Assembly (NCBI GenBank): GCA_964417895.1
Contig: CAYQJS010000110.1
Coordinates: 1 to 5,658 of the forward strand
DNA length: 5,658 nucleotides
Direction: 5' to 3'
Origin: CAYQJS01 sp964417895
GTDB lineage: Bacteria > Chloroflexota > UBA6077 > SHYK01
The notes below the pieces were generated by a model, which did not search any database, was not told the DNA's origin, and worked only from the letters and a program-made list of their open reading frames with translations. Positions 1 through 5,640 of the stretch are shown in pieces; positions within the stretch are counted from its first letter, which is position 1; each line of letters begins with the position of its first letter. Both the position numbers and the translations under genes were made by a program.

Positions 1-50
1 AGGGAGGACAGAATCACAGACCCGTTAGGGCGGACAAATTCTCAGACCCA
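1..50. mobile_element. Probable end of an IS21-like insertion sequence (left edge of window)
   Basis: Two related 18-bp motifs lie here in the same orientation, at 6-23 (GGACAGAATCACAGACCC) and 32-49 (GGACAAATTCTCAGACCC). They match at 15 of 18 positions with a 26-bp period. Bases 2-17 are the exact reverse complement of 5621-5636 at the other edge of the window. Multiple short repeats at each terminus, and ends of the form TG...CA, are known features of IS21-family elements. The outer boundary would fall near position 50 (...CCCA). The body of the element, with any istA/istB genes, would lie to the left, outside the window. The assignment to IS21 is made from repeat style only; no transposase is visible. 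Confidence 0.5.
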
Positions 51-71
51 CGACAAAGCCGCCGCCAGTGA

Positions 72-100
72 TTGACTCTGCGCGCCGCACGGCGTACAGT
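72..100 (+). promoter_or_regulatory. Candidate sigma70-type promoter of the Rieske oxygenase operon
   Basis: A -35 hexamer TTGACT (72-77, 5 of 6 to consensus) is followed after exactly 17 nt by TACAGT (95-100, 4 of 6 to TATAAT). Transcription would begin near 106, giving a leader of about 55 nt before the start codon at 161. The leader contains a short stem-loop, CCGATT (125-130) pairing with AATCGG (136-141) around a 5-nt loop, of unknown significance. The promoter lies only about 20 bp inside the presumed insertion-sequence end. It is a pattern match only. Confidence 0.45.
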
Positions 101-145
101 CGGCGTATTCCACCCGGTCCACGGCCGATTGCCGGAATCGGGGGC

Positions 146-154
146 GGAAGGGAG
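146..154 (+). promoter_or_regulatory. Ribosome binding site that fixes the Rieske oxygenase start
   Basis: The purine-rich GGAAGGGAG lies 6 nt before the ATG at 161. It supports that start over the upstream in-frame GTG at 68, whose coding would overlap the candidate promoter. Confidence 0.7.
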
Positions 155-160
155 CGACGG

Positions 161-1396
161 ATGCTAACGGCAGAAGAAAACCGGATCCTCACCGAGGTCG
201 CGGCCGGGACCCCCATGGGCGAGTTGCTGCGGCGCTACTGGTATCCCGTGGCGATCAAGTCCGAGCTGGACCTCGAGCCCACAAAATGGGTCAGGCTGCT
301 CGGCGAGTCGCTCGTGCTCTACCGGGATCTCTCAGGCAATGTGGGCCTCATCGCGGAGAAATGCGTGCACCGTCGCGCCTCGCTGATCTACGGCGCGCCG
401 GAGCCCGTCGGGCTGCGTTGCATGTATCACGGTTGGGTTTATGACCACACTGGCCGTTGCCTCGAGACCCCCGCGGAAGACATGGAGGGTGCCGAGAGCA
501 CCTTCAAGGACCGGGTACGGATCACCGCCTACCCTGTCCAGGAGCTGGGCGGGCTCATCTGGGCGTACCTTGGGCCCCAGCCCGCGCCGCTGCTGCCGCG
601 GTGGGAGCCGCTCGTTCTCGAGCATGCCGTGCGATCCGTCGGGACCGTCACGTTTCCATGCCACTGGCTCCAGATCGCCGAGAACAACATGGACCCGGTG
701 CACGTGGAGTGGCTGCACCGCCGATTCGACAACTACGTGCTGCAACGCAACGGCCGATCTGATCTGAAGCACGACGTCTGGCACCACGCAAAGATGGATT
801 TTGAGGTGTTCGAGTACGGCATCATCAAGAAGCGCATGTGGCAGGGAGGCTCGGAAGAGGACACAGACTGGACGATCGGCCACCCGATTCTGTTCCCCAA
901 CATCCAGGTCGGCGGCCAACTCCAGATTCGCGTGCCCATGGACGAGACCAACACCTGGTACCTGTACTACCGCGCGAAGCCGACGACGAACGGCGCCCCG
1001 GTCGGCGATGAGATTCGCCGGTACGAGGTGCCGCTGCCGGGCTTGAACGACATCGGGCATCCGCGCTGGGGCCTCCTCGATAACAATAGCGGCCAGGACT
1101 CGCTGGCGTGCTTCTCGCAGGGGATGATTGCCGACCGCACGCAGGAGAAGCTGGCGAGCTCGGACAGAGGAATCATCCTCTTCCGCAAACTGCTGTTCGA
1201 GAACATCGAGAAAGTAAAGCGCGGCGAGGATCCGATGGGGGTGATCCGAGATCCGGCGAGGAACGTGTGCATCCACATCGCCACCGAAGAGGATGGCGGT
1301 GGGAGCAAAGAGGAGGGCCTCCGCAATGTAGGCGACCGGAAGCCCACCGGCTCCTCGGGCAAGTACGATCCGCTGCTCGCCGGCGCAACGTCGTAG
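161..1396 (+). CDS. Rieske non-heme iron oxygenase, alpha subunit (phthalate 4,5-dioxygenase-like)
   Basis: This 411-residue protein is the catalytic subunit of an aromatic ring-hydroxylating or O-demethylating oxygenase. The Rieske [2Fe-2S] ligands are visible as C68-x-H70 and C87-x2-H90. The mononuclear iron site is visible as H181 and H186, with a probable third ligand D335 in SSDRGI. D178, just before H181, is the conserved residue that bridges the Rieske and iron centres of neighbouring subunits in this family. The N-terminus (MLTAEENRIL, then GTPMGELLRRYWYP) is typical of the phthalate 4,5-dioxygenase / LigXa-like group, which acts on carboxylated or methoxylated aromatics, and the length is typical of that group. 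The frame is open back to a GTG at 68, but ATG 161 has a good ribosome binding site and begins the family N-terminus. The gene is followed after 9 nt by an amidohydrolase. The reductase and ferredoxin such enzymes need are not in the window, so electrons must come from elsewhere. The substrate cannot be read from sequence. Confidence 0.93.
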   Translation: MLTAEENRILTEVAAGTPMGELLRRYWYPVAIKSELDLEPTKWVRLLGESLVLYRDLSGNVGLIAEKCVHRRASLIYGAPEPVGLRCMYHGWVYDHTGRCLETPAEDMEGAESTFKDRVRITAYPVQELGGLIWAYLGPQPAPLLPRWEPLVLEHAVRSVGTVTFPCHWLQIAENNMDPVHVEWLHRRFDNYVLQRNGRSDLKHDVWHHAKMDFEVFEYGIIKKRMWQGGSEEDTDWTIGHPILFPNIQVGGQLQIRVPMDETNTWYLYYRAKPTTNGAPVGDEIRRYEVPLPGLNDIGHPRWGLLDNNSGQDSLACFSQGMIADRTQEKLASSDRGIILFRKLLFENIEKVKRGEDPMGVIRDPARNVCIHIATEEDGGGSKEEGLRNVGDRKPTGSSGKYDPLLAGATS

Positions 1397-1405
1397 GGGG
1401 TAAGC

Positions 1406-2572
1406 ATGGCGATGAACTACCGCTACATCTCGGGCGACTCGCACCTGGAGATCGACTCGAAATGGTGGATCGACCGCGTTCCCGAGCGCTATCGCGACCG
1501 CGCGCCGCGCGTCATCAACCTGCCGGACGGCGGCGATGCCTGGGTCGTCGAGGACCGTCCTCCCCGCGAAGTGCCGACCGACCTCTACGGCGGCAAGGGA
1601 CGGACGCGCTGGAAGCCCTTCGGCCAGAACTATGCAACGACGCCCGGCACCGGGCCCGCGAGCCAGCGCCTCCAGGAGCAGGACCGGGACGGCATCGACG
1701 CGGAGGTCCTGTTCCCGGGCGTCTCAGGCCCCGGGCTGTGGCGCGGCATCAAGGACGACGACGCGTACCGCGCGGTCGTGCGCGCATACAACGACTTTCT
1801 CGCCGAGGAGTACTGCGCGGAGGCGCCGGACCGGCTCATAGGCCTGGGCGTGCTCCCCTGGAGCGGCGTGGACGACGCGATCGCCGAGATGGAGCACTGC
1901 GCGAGAATCGGGCTCAAGGGGGTGCACCTCGGCGTCTTCCCGAGCAGCAAGGGCCACCCGACGCGCGAAGACGACAAGTTCTGGGCCGCGGCCGTGGACA
2001 TGCACATTCCCGTGGCCGTCCACGAGCAATTCGACCGCTCCGGCGAGCGAGCTGGGAAGATGCTGGACTACCCGAATGCCTCGAAGGAGATAGTCGAGCG
2101 GATAGGGCCAGGTCGCGAGCTGGTCGGCTACATCGTCAAGTTCGGCCGTTTGGGCGGCGTCAACGCCATCCAGTTGATCCTGGATGGGGTTTTCGACCGG
2201 TTCCCCGACCTACGTATCTTCTTCGCCGAAACCCAGATCGGCTGGCTGCCCTTCTTCCTGGAGATGGCCGATGTCCGCTACGACCGGCACAGCCTCTGGG
2301 CCGAAGAGCTCCTGGGACTGGAGCAGCTGGACGGTACCCCCAGCGAGTACATCAAGCGACACTGCTATTGGGGCTTCCAGCACGACTCCGTTGGCGTGGC
2401 GCTCCGCCACCTCATCGGCGTCGACCGCATCATCTGGGCCACCGACTTCCCACACCAGGACTCCGAGTGGCCCAACTCCATGCGCCTCCTGGAGGAGCAG
2501 TTCGCCGGCGTGCCTGAGGATGAGAAGCAGCGAATGGTGCGGGACAACGCGGTGGAGTACTTCCACTTATAA
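1406..2572 (+). CDS. Amidohydro_2 family metal-dependent hydrolase or decarboxylase (TIM barrel)
   Basis: This 388-residue protein belongs to the amidohydrolase superfamily, Amidohydro_2 branch, which includes aromatic-acid decarboxylases and the C-C hydrolase LigY. The N-terminal strand carries the DxH metal-binding motif (D11-S-H13, within ISGDSHLEID). H206 in PVAVHEQF and D347 in WATDFPH are at the usual positions for the later metal/catalytic histidine and the strand-8 aspartate. E275-T-Q-I-G-W followed by LPFFLEM is the family's typical strand 7 region. The start is ATG 1406, preceded by GGGGG at 1396-1400; ATG 1412 is an alternative two codons in. It begins 9 nt after the Rieske gene stop, so the two are almost certainly co-transcribed and probably act in one pathway, on a carboxylated aromatic or its ring-cleavage product. 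Whether it hydrolyses or decarboxylates is not decidable here. Confidence 0.9.
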   Translation: MAMNYRYISGDSHLEIDSKWWIDRVPERYRDRAPRVINLPDGGDAWVVEDRPPREVPTDLYGGKGRTRWKPFGQNYATTPGTGPASQRLQEQDRDGIDAEVLFPGVSGPGLWRGIKDDDAYRAVVRAYNDFLAEEYCAEAPDRLIGLGVLPWSGVDDAIAEMEHCARIGLKGVHLGVFPSSKGHPTREDDKFWAAAVDMHIPVAVHEQFDRSGERAGKMLDYPNASKEIVERIGPGRELVGYIVKFGRLGGVNAIQLILDGVFDRFPDLRIFFAETQIGWLPFFLEMADVRYDRHSLWAEELLGLEQLDGTPSEYIKRHCYWGFQHDSVGVALRHLIGVDRIIWATDFPHQDSEWPNSMRLLEEQFAGVPEDEKQRMVRDNAVEYFHL

Positions 2573-2581
2573 AGAGCGCCT

Positions 2582-3076
2582 GTGGATCGAGCATCTGCCA
2601 AAAGACTGGCCGGAGTTGACTACCTGAGCCGCATGCGCACGTTTCTTGTCAGATTCGACAACAGCAATGCATACATGCTTCCGTTGAGCGACCTGCCACA
2701 GGCGGACAAGTCGCCAGTAAACCGGACCAGGATCGGCCGAGGTCGACATCACTTCACCGTCGTTCAGGAGTCGGGCAACTCGTTCGAGGTTCCATGGGAC
2801 GATGTCCTCTACCACTGCGAGCCGAGTTACCCCTACTACAAGGGACGATCTTCCATCGAACAGAACGAGGATCGTGCCAAGCGCATCGGGGCGCGGGTCC
2901 GGGCCGCCCGCGAACGAGAAGGGCTGACGGTATCCGAACTAGCCATGCGGGCCGGAATGAAACGGCCAAATGTAAGTCGCCTGGAGCACGGGCGCCACGA
3001 GCCGTCGCTAGACACGTTGGAGCGAATAGCCAAAGCCCTGGACACGCCCGTGGCCCAATTGGTCGCAAGCAAGTGA
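2582..3076 (+). CDS. XRE-type helix-turn-helix protein with unrecognised N-terminal domain
   Basis: This 164-residue protein has two parts. Residues about 98-161 form a clear HTH_3/XRE DNA-binding domain: RIGARVRAAREREGLTVSEL, then AMRAGMKRPNVSRLEHGR with the recognition helix, then the final helices around LERIAKALDTPVAQL. Residues about 18-90 form a compact beta-rich-looking segment (MRTFLVRFDNSNAYMLPLS ... FEVPWDDVLYHCEPSYPYYK) that I do not recognise. The first start is GTG 2582, 9 nt after the amidohydrolase stop, with a weak AAAGAG before it. ATG 2633 is a good alternative because the apparent domain begins exactly there, but it has no convincing ribosome binding site. Its place as the third operon gene suggests a regulator of the catabolic genes or an antitoxin-like protein; neither is shown. 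Its codon use looks somewhat less GC-rich than that of the two genes before it. Confidence 0.85.
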   Translation: MDRASAKRLAGVDYLSRMRTFLVRFDNSNAYMLPLSDLPQADKSPVNRTRIGRGRHHFTVVQESGNSFEVPWDDVLYHCEPSYPYYKGRSSIEQNEDRAKRIGARVRAAREREGLTVSELAMRAGMKRPNVSRLEHGRHEPSLDTLERIAKALDTPVAQLVASK

Positions 3077-3081
3077 AGCCA

Positions 3082-3102
3082 CGTTGTGCCTCATGGCGCA
3101 CG
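3082..3102 (+). terminator. Possible hairpin terminator between convergent genes
   Basis: TGTGCC (3085-3090) pairs with GGCGCA (3095-3100) around the loop TCAT, with one G-U pair. A further CG/CG pair (3082-3083 with 3101-3102) lies across a one-base bulge. It begins 6 nt after the stop of the helix-turn-helix gene. There is no T-run, so it is not a canonical intrinsic terminator, though such hairpins occur at gene ends in GC-rich genomes. The rest of the 84-nt convergent gap (3077-3160) shows nothing else. Confidence 0.25.
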
Positions 3103-3160
3103 ACGGCCGCCTCGGTGATCTCACTGGCCGCTATTGCTCCCCGTGCGGGATAGTGATCGG

Positions 3161-4315
3161 TCAGGCCAGCTTGGGGAAGAACTTCTTGGCGTTCTCCCCG
3201 AGGATCTTGACCTTGGCGCTCTCGGAGAGTCCCGTGCGCTCGGTGAGGTTCGGCACGCCGTTCGGCCAGGCCGTGCCGCCGTGCGGATAATCGGTCGAGA
3301 ACAGCCAGATGTCCTCGCCCAGGTCCTCCACGGCGTGCTCCAGCTGACTCTCGTCGGACTCGATAGAGCAGAAAAGCTGACCAGAGGCGACGATCTCGGA
3401 CGCCCTGCGCTTCATCAAGGGCGTCGTGGTCGAGCCGGGCTTGTAGCCGTCGTCGAGCTTCTCGATGAGGTATGGCATCCAGCCACCGAAGCTCTCGAAC
3501 AGGCCGACCCGCAGCCTCGGGAATAGGTCGAATACTCCTCCGCCGATGAGGGCCGCCAGCGCGTACATCCCGCCGATGCTGTGATAGAGCCCATTGGGGG
3601 CGTCGAGCCACGGCGTGTACGGCGGGCGGTTCGCGCCCCCATGGACCCAGATCGGCATGTCCAGGTCCTGTGAGACCGCGAACAGGGGATGGAGGGCGGG
3701 GTTGTCCAGCATTGTCCCGTCGGGAAGCGCGCGCGGGATGAACATCCCGGCGAAGTTGTCGTCGCGCTCGGTCCAGTACTTCAACTGAGTGATGGTCTCC
3801 GGAAGGTCGCGCGCCGAGGCGTCCGCCAGCCATCGCAGTCGACCGTCCGACTCAGCACAGTAGTTGGCCATGTACCGGTGGTAGGCACGGTGCAGAGCGC
3901 TTTCGAAGCCAACGTCGTTCAGCATGCAGAAGCCGTCCGACTGGCTCGGGAACATCACGCTGATATCGACCCCGGCCGTGTCCATGTCCCGCAGCCGGAT
4001 TGCAGGGTCCCAGTTGCAGGAGCCGTCTATTTCGAGGCCGGTGGTCGTTATCGCGCGACTGGGCGCCTCGCCGTCACGTGGCGCCAGAAACCGGTCGTAG
4101 ACCCCCATGGGGTGTCGCGGAAGGAGGGGCCAGAGAATGCCGAGCCCGACGTCTCCCATGCCCGGCCGCTGCTTGGCGCGAACAGCCTCGCTGAGGCGCG
4201 CGTACTTCTCGCGATACTCCGGGTCGATGTTGTCCTTGTAGGTGCGATCCAGGTCCCAGTACTCACGAATGTGGCTATCCGAGTCGATGACCGTGTGTCC
4301 GTTGTAGCTCATCAT
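3161..4315 (-). CDS. Second Amidohydro_2 family metal-dependent hydrolase or decarboxylase
   Basis: This 384-residue TIM-barrel protein is of the same superfamily branch as the hydrolase at 1406-2572, but the two are clearly diverged. The metal motif DxH is D13-S-H15 in VIDSDSHIRE. The later histidine is H225 in PIWVHGG. H245 (LYHSIGG) and E274 (FESFGGWMPYL) sit in the usual barrel positions, and the strand-8 aspartate is D342 in STDYPHGG. ATG 4315 is preceded by GAAAGG with 5-nt spacing; ATG 4312 is the next codon and equally possible. It faces the plus-strand operon tail to tail and has its own promoter at 4380-4408, so it is transcribed separately, though read-through from the minus-strand genes at 5506-4610 is possible. 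Its function is likely decarboxylation or C-O/C-N/C-C hydrolysis on an aromatic-derived acid. The exact substrate is unknown. Confidence 0.9.
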   Translation of the reverse strand: MMSYNGHTVIDSDSHIREYWDLDRTYKDNIDPEYREKYARLSEAVRAKQRPGMGDVGLGILWPLLPRHPMGVYDRFLAPRDGEAPSRAITTTGLEIDGSCNWDPAIRLRDMDTAGVDISVMFPSQSDGFCMLNDVGFESALHRAYHRYMANYCAESDGRLRWLADASARDLPETITQLKYWTERDDNFAGMFIPRALPDGTMLDNPALHPLFAVSQDLDMPIWVHGGANRPPYTPWLDAPNGLYHSIGGMYALAALIGGGVFDLFPRLRVGLFESFGGWMPYLIEKLDDGYKPGSTTTPLMKRRASEIVASGQLFCSIESDESQLEHAVEDLGEDIWLFSTDYPHGGTAWPNGVPNLTERTGLSESAKVKILGENAKKFFPKLA

Positions 4316-4379
4316 GCCCGCCTTTCAGGTGAATGGCGGTCTCCGCAGCGGATCCCCGTTCGCGGCGACCTGACCGTCC

Positions 4380-4408
4380 ATTCTAGGGCCAGCACGAGGT
4401 AGGGTCAA
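4380..4408 (-). promoter_or_regulatory. Sigma70-type promoter of the second amidohydrolase
   Basis: Reading the minus strand, TTGACC (4408-4403, 5 of 6) is followed after exactly 17 nt by TAGAAT (4385-4380, 5 of 6). Transcription would start near 4373, giving a leader of about 57 nt before the start codon at 4315. Spacing and both hexamers are good, and the position directly upstream of a gene with a good ribosome binding site supports it. Confidence 0.6.
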
Positions 4409-4470
4409 CACGAAAGAGGGGATAGGAGATCGAGTTCCCTGTCCTACGAGGGTGCAGCCTAGTCGTGGGC

Positions 4471-4640
4471 ATGACCACCAAACGGCTGCACCGACTCGCG
4501 CGCATGGGTGTACTCCGCTATCGTGGCAGCGCCAAAGACCCGCTCTTCAGGCTCTCCGACATACAGTCGCCAGCATCCGGGAGCGGCGGGCGGCCCGGCG
4601 CTTCAAAAGCTACGGCAACTCTGACGGCGACGAATATTGA
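4471..4640 (+). pseudogene. Frameshifted remnant of a small helix-turn-helix (MerR/excisionase-like) gene
   Basis: From ATG 4471 the frame reads MTTKRLHRLARMGVLRYRG and continues to FRLSDIQ at 4546-4566. This resembles the second half of a winged helix-turn-helix of the excisionase type (recognition helix, wing, then a helix beginning like DVEAF). After that the frame loses sense. A different frame continues from 4569 as ASIRERRAARRFKSYG and ends NSDGDEY plus TGA at 4638-4640. The two halves join if one base is missing near 4567-4568 (CAG-TC-GCC). No sensible first helix is visible upstream: the frame is open only back to 4426 after a TAG at 4423, and there is no good ribosome binding site. 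It is therefore probably both truncated at its N-terminus and frameshifted. A single sequencing error could explain the frameshift but not the missing front. Confidence 0.5.
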
Positions 4641-5257
4641 GTTTCGACCGCCTGCAATTGCTCATCTGTCAAGCGGACGCGGGTCAGGAAGAAGGCGAGC
4701 TTCTGCCACAGCAGATGCTTCGCGGCCTGCTGCAGCGCGGCAACGCGAGCGGCGGCTGGGAGCATCTCTCGCTGGACCAGCCCGGCCTGACGGAGGTTGA
4801 CATAGCTGGGGCCGAAATGCCCAGGAAGAGCGGGGACTGGGTAGTAGATGGACGGGCATCGCTCCGGATGCTTCCATACAAAGCCGCGTAGTCCCCCGGC
4901 ATCGGGCAATGCGTAGAGATCCCAAAGGGGCGCGACCAGGCGGAAGGGGTGGTTCCTCGCGGGCTCCGCGTAGTCGCAGGTGTACGAAAGCAGCATGACG
5001 TAGCCGATTCCAACCAGCGGCTCCTCGACCACAGCGCCGAGCGCGGCTGCATCGCGAATCGGAGCCGAATGCGGCCGGATTGGCCCGCTGTAGTCCGTCG
5101 CGACGGCACCCGGGAGCCGTAGCTCGAACTCACCGTCGAGCGATAGCAGCGGATTCGCTGGCGCGACGAGCGCCCCGCCCAGGAAGATGTCTCCCGTCTT
5201 GACGGGTTCGTCTGGGCCGACCGGCCGGTAGTGCCCCTCGAAGGTGGGCTCGGGCAC
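4610..5257 (-). CDS. Conserved-looking hypothetical protein, second gene of a two-gene unit
   Basis: I do not recognise the family of this 215-residue protein with confidence. It has no signal peptide and no obvious membrane segment. The central part has a hydrophobic strand running into a Cys-Asp motif (GYVMLLSYTCDY; C94, D95), a pattern seen in some uncharacterised bacterial proteins. It is followed by RLVAPLWDLYAL, a conserved-looking segment SIYYPVPALPGHFGPSYVNL, and an amphipathic helical C-terminal part (about 165-205, MLPAAARVAALQQAAKHLLW). It starts with GTG 5257, only 6 nt after the stop of the small helix-turn-helix gene at 5506-5264. There is no clear ribosome binding site of its own, so translation is probably coupled to that gene. 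The last 31 nt overlap, on the opposite strand, the end of a degenerate gene. The order (small DNA-binding protein first, about 200-residue partner second) resembles toxin-antitoxin or other accessory modules. That role is inference. Confidence 0.78.
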   Translation of the reverse strand: MPEPTFEGHYRPVGPDEPVKTGDIFLGGALVAPANPLLSLDGEFELRLPGAVATDYSGPIRPHSAPIRDAAALGAVVEEPLVGIGYVMLLSYTCDYAEPARNHPFRLVAPLWDLYALPDAGGLRGFVWKHPERCPSIYYPVPALPGHFGPSYVNLRQAGLVQREMLPAAARVAALQQAAKHLLWQKLAFFLTRVRLTDEQLQAVETQYSSPSELP

Positions 5258-5263
5258 CTATGG

Positions 5264-5506
5264 CTATTCGCCGTGCTGGTGCAACAGGCGCGCCATTTCT
5301 TCCTCGTTTGGCTCGGAGATCGTCTGATCTCGGAGGCGAGCGAGGAACGCCTCCACATCGGCGCGCTGAAACCGGCGATGGCCACCGGGCAGGCGCATGT
5401 GCGGAACGAGGTTCTGGTCAGCATACCCTCGAAGCGTGTTCGGGTGGATACCAATCAGTCGGGCCGCCTCAGATGAAGTGAGGTATTCCTGCCCAACGCG
5501 TGTCAT
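5264..5506 (-). CDS. Small MerR/excisionase-type helix-turn-helix DNA-binding protein
   Basis: This protein of about 80 residues is almost entirely one winged helix-turn-helix (HTH_17 / excisionase / BldC-like). It runs YLTSSEAARLIGIHPNTLR (first helix, turn and recognition helix), then a wing typical of this fold (RLPGGHRRFQRADVEAFLA), then an acidic tail (ISEPNEEEMARLLHQHGE). There is no sensor domain, unlike full-length MerR regulators. ATG 5506 is chosen. TTG 5512, two codons upstream and in frame, has better spacing (5 nt) from the perfect AGGAGG at 5523-5518 than the ATG does (11 nt) and may be the true start. It is the first gene of a unit with the 215-residue protein and has a strong promoter and a hairpin in its leader, so autoregulation is likely. 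It could instead be an excisionase-like factor of a mobile element, but no integrase is present. Confidence 0.85.
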   Translation of the reverse strand: MTRVGQEYLTSSEAARLIGIHPNTLRGYADQNLVPHMRLPGGHRRFQRADVEAFLARLRDQTISEPNEEEMARLLHQHGE

Positions 5507-5517
5507 TGCCAAGGGGG

Positions 5518-5523
5518 CCTCCT
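5518..5523 (-). promoter_or_regulatory. Consensus ribosome binding site of the small helix-turn-helix gene
   Basis: A perfect AGGAGG on the minus strand lies 5 nt from TTG 5512 and 11 nt from ATG 5506. It indicates strong translation but leaves the choice between the two starts open. Confidence 0.75.
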
Positions 5524-5530
5524 GGCGGCG

Positions 5531-5550
5531 GGCGCCCTAGAAAGGGCGCC
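5531..5550 (-). promoter_or_regulatory. Perfect hairpin in the leader of the two-gene unit
   Basis: GGCGCCCT (5531-5538) and AGGGCGCC (5543-5550) are exact inverted repeats around a 4-nt spacer. The stem can extend by a G-U and two Watson-Crick pairs (5528-5530 with 5551-5553). It lies between the -10 box (5567-5562) and the AGGAGG (5523-5518), so it would form at the very 5' end of the transcript. It could be an operator for the helix-turn-helix protein, a transcript-stabilising 5' stem, or a translational control element. It lacks a T-run after it, so an attenuator is less likely. Confidence 0.6.
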
Positions 5551-5561
5551 TGCGCAACACC

Positions 5562-5591
5562 AATATACGACGTGGCTGTGGAATCTGTAAA
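5562..5591 (-). promoter_or_regulatory. Sigma70-type promoter of the two-gene unit
   Basis: On the minus strand TTTACA (5591-5586, 5 of 6) is followed after 18 nt by TATATT (5567-5562, 5 of 6). Transcription would start near 5555, directly in front of the leader hairpin. The -35 box lies about 20 bp from the presumed insertion-sequence boundary at 5611. Confidence 0.6.
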
Positions 5592-5613
5592 GAATCGGAG
5601 TTTACGTGTGTGG

Positions 5614-5631
5614 GCCAAAAGTGATTCTGTC
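5614..5631 (+). repeat. 18-bp direct repeat, copy 1
   Basis: GCCAAAAGTGATTCTGTC matches the copy at 5641-5658 at 17 of 18 positions. The period is 27 bp. It is likely a transposase-binding repeat of the insertion-sequence end. Confidence 0.75.
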
Positions 5632-5640
5632 CTCCCCTAA

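Noticed and set aside
68..160. In-frame upstream extension of the Rieske oxygenase from a GTG at 68
   Set aside because: It overlaps the candidate promoter, has no good ribosome binding site, and its residues do not resemble the family N-terminus, which starts at ATG 161.
332..1444. Long open frame on the minus strand opposite the Rieske oxygenase
   Set aside because: It is low-complexity, Arg/Val/Ala-rich translation opposite a gene with full catalytic motifs; long antisense frames are expected in GC-rich DNA.
1108..2517. Long plus-strand open frame overlapping the Rieske and first amidohydrolase genes
   Set aside because: Arg/Pro/Gly-rich out-of-frame translation with no domain; it spans the boundary of two well-supported genes.
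3135..3152. Short TCCC...GGGA stem in the convergent gap as a terminator of the second amidohydrolase
   Set aside because: Only four base pairs and no T-run on either strand; too weak to call.
2754..3833. Minus-strand open frame crossing the helix-turn-helix gene and the second amidohydrolase
   Set aside because: Its translation is Arg/Pro-rich without motifs and conflicts with two genes carrying clear domains.
3689..4402. Plus-strand open frame opposite the second amidohydrolase
   Set aside because: It is antisense to a gene with complete metal-binding motifs and has no recognisable domain.
4684..5454. Minus-strand open frame overlapping both genes of the two-gene unit
   Set aside because: Ser/Arg-rich shadow translation with no ribosome binding site; the other frame gives a clear helix-turn-helix and a normal-composition protein.
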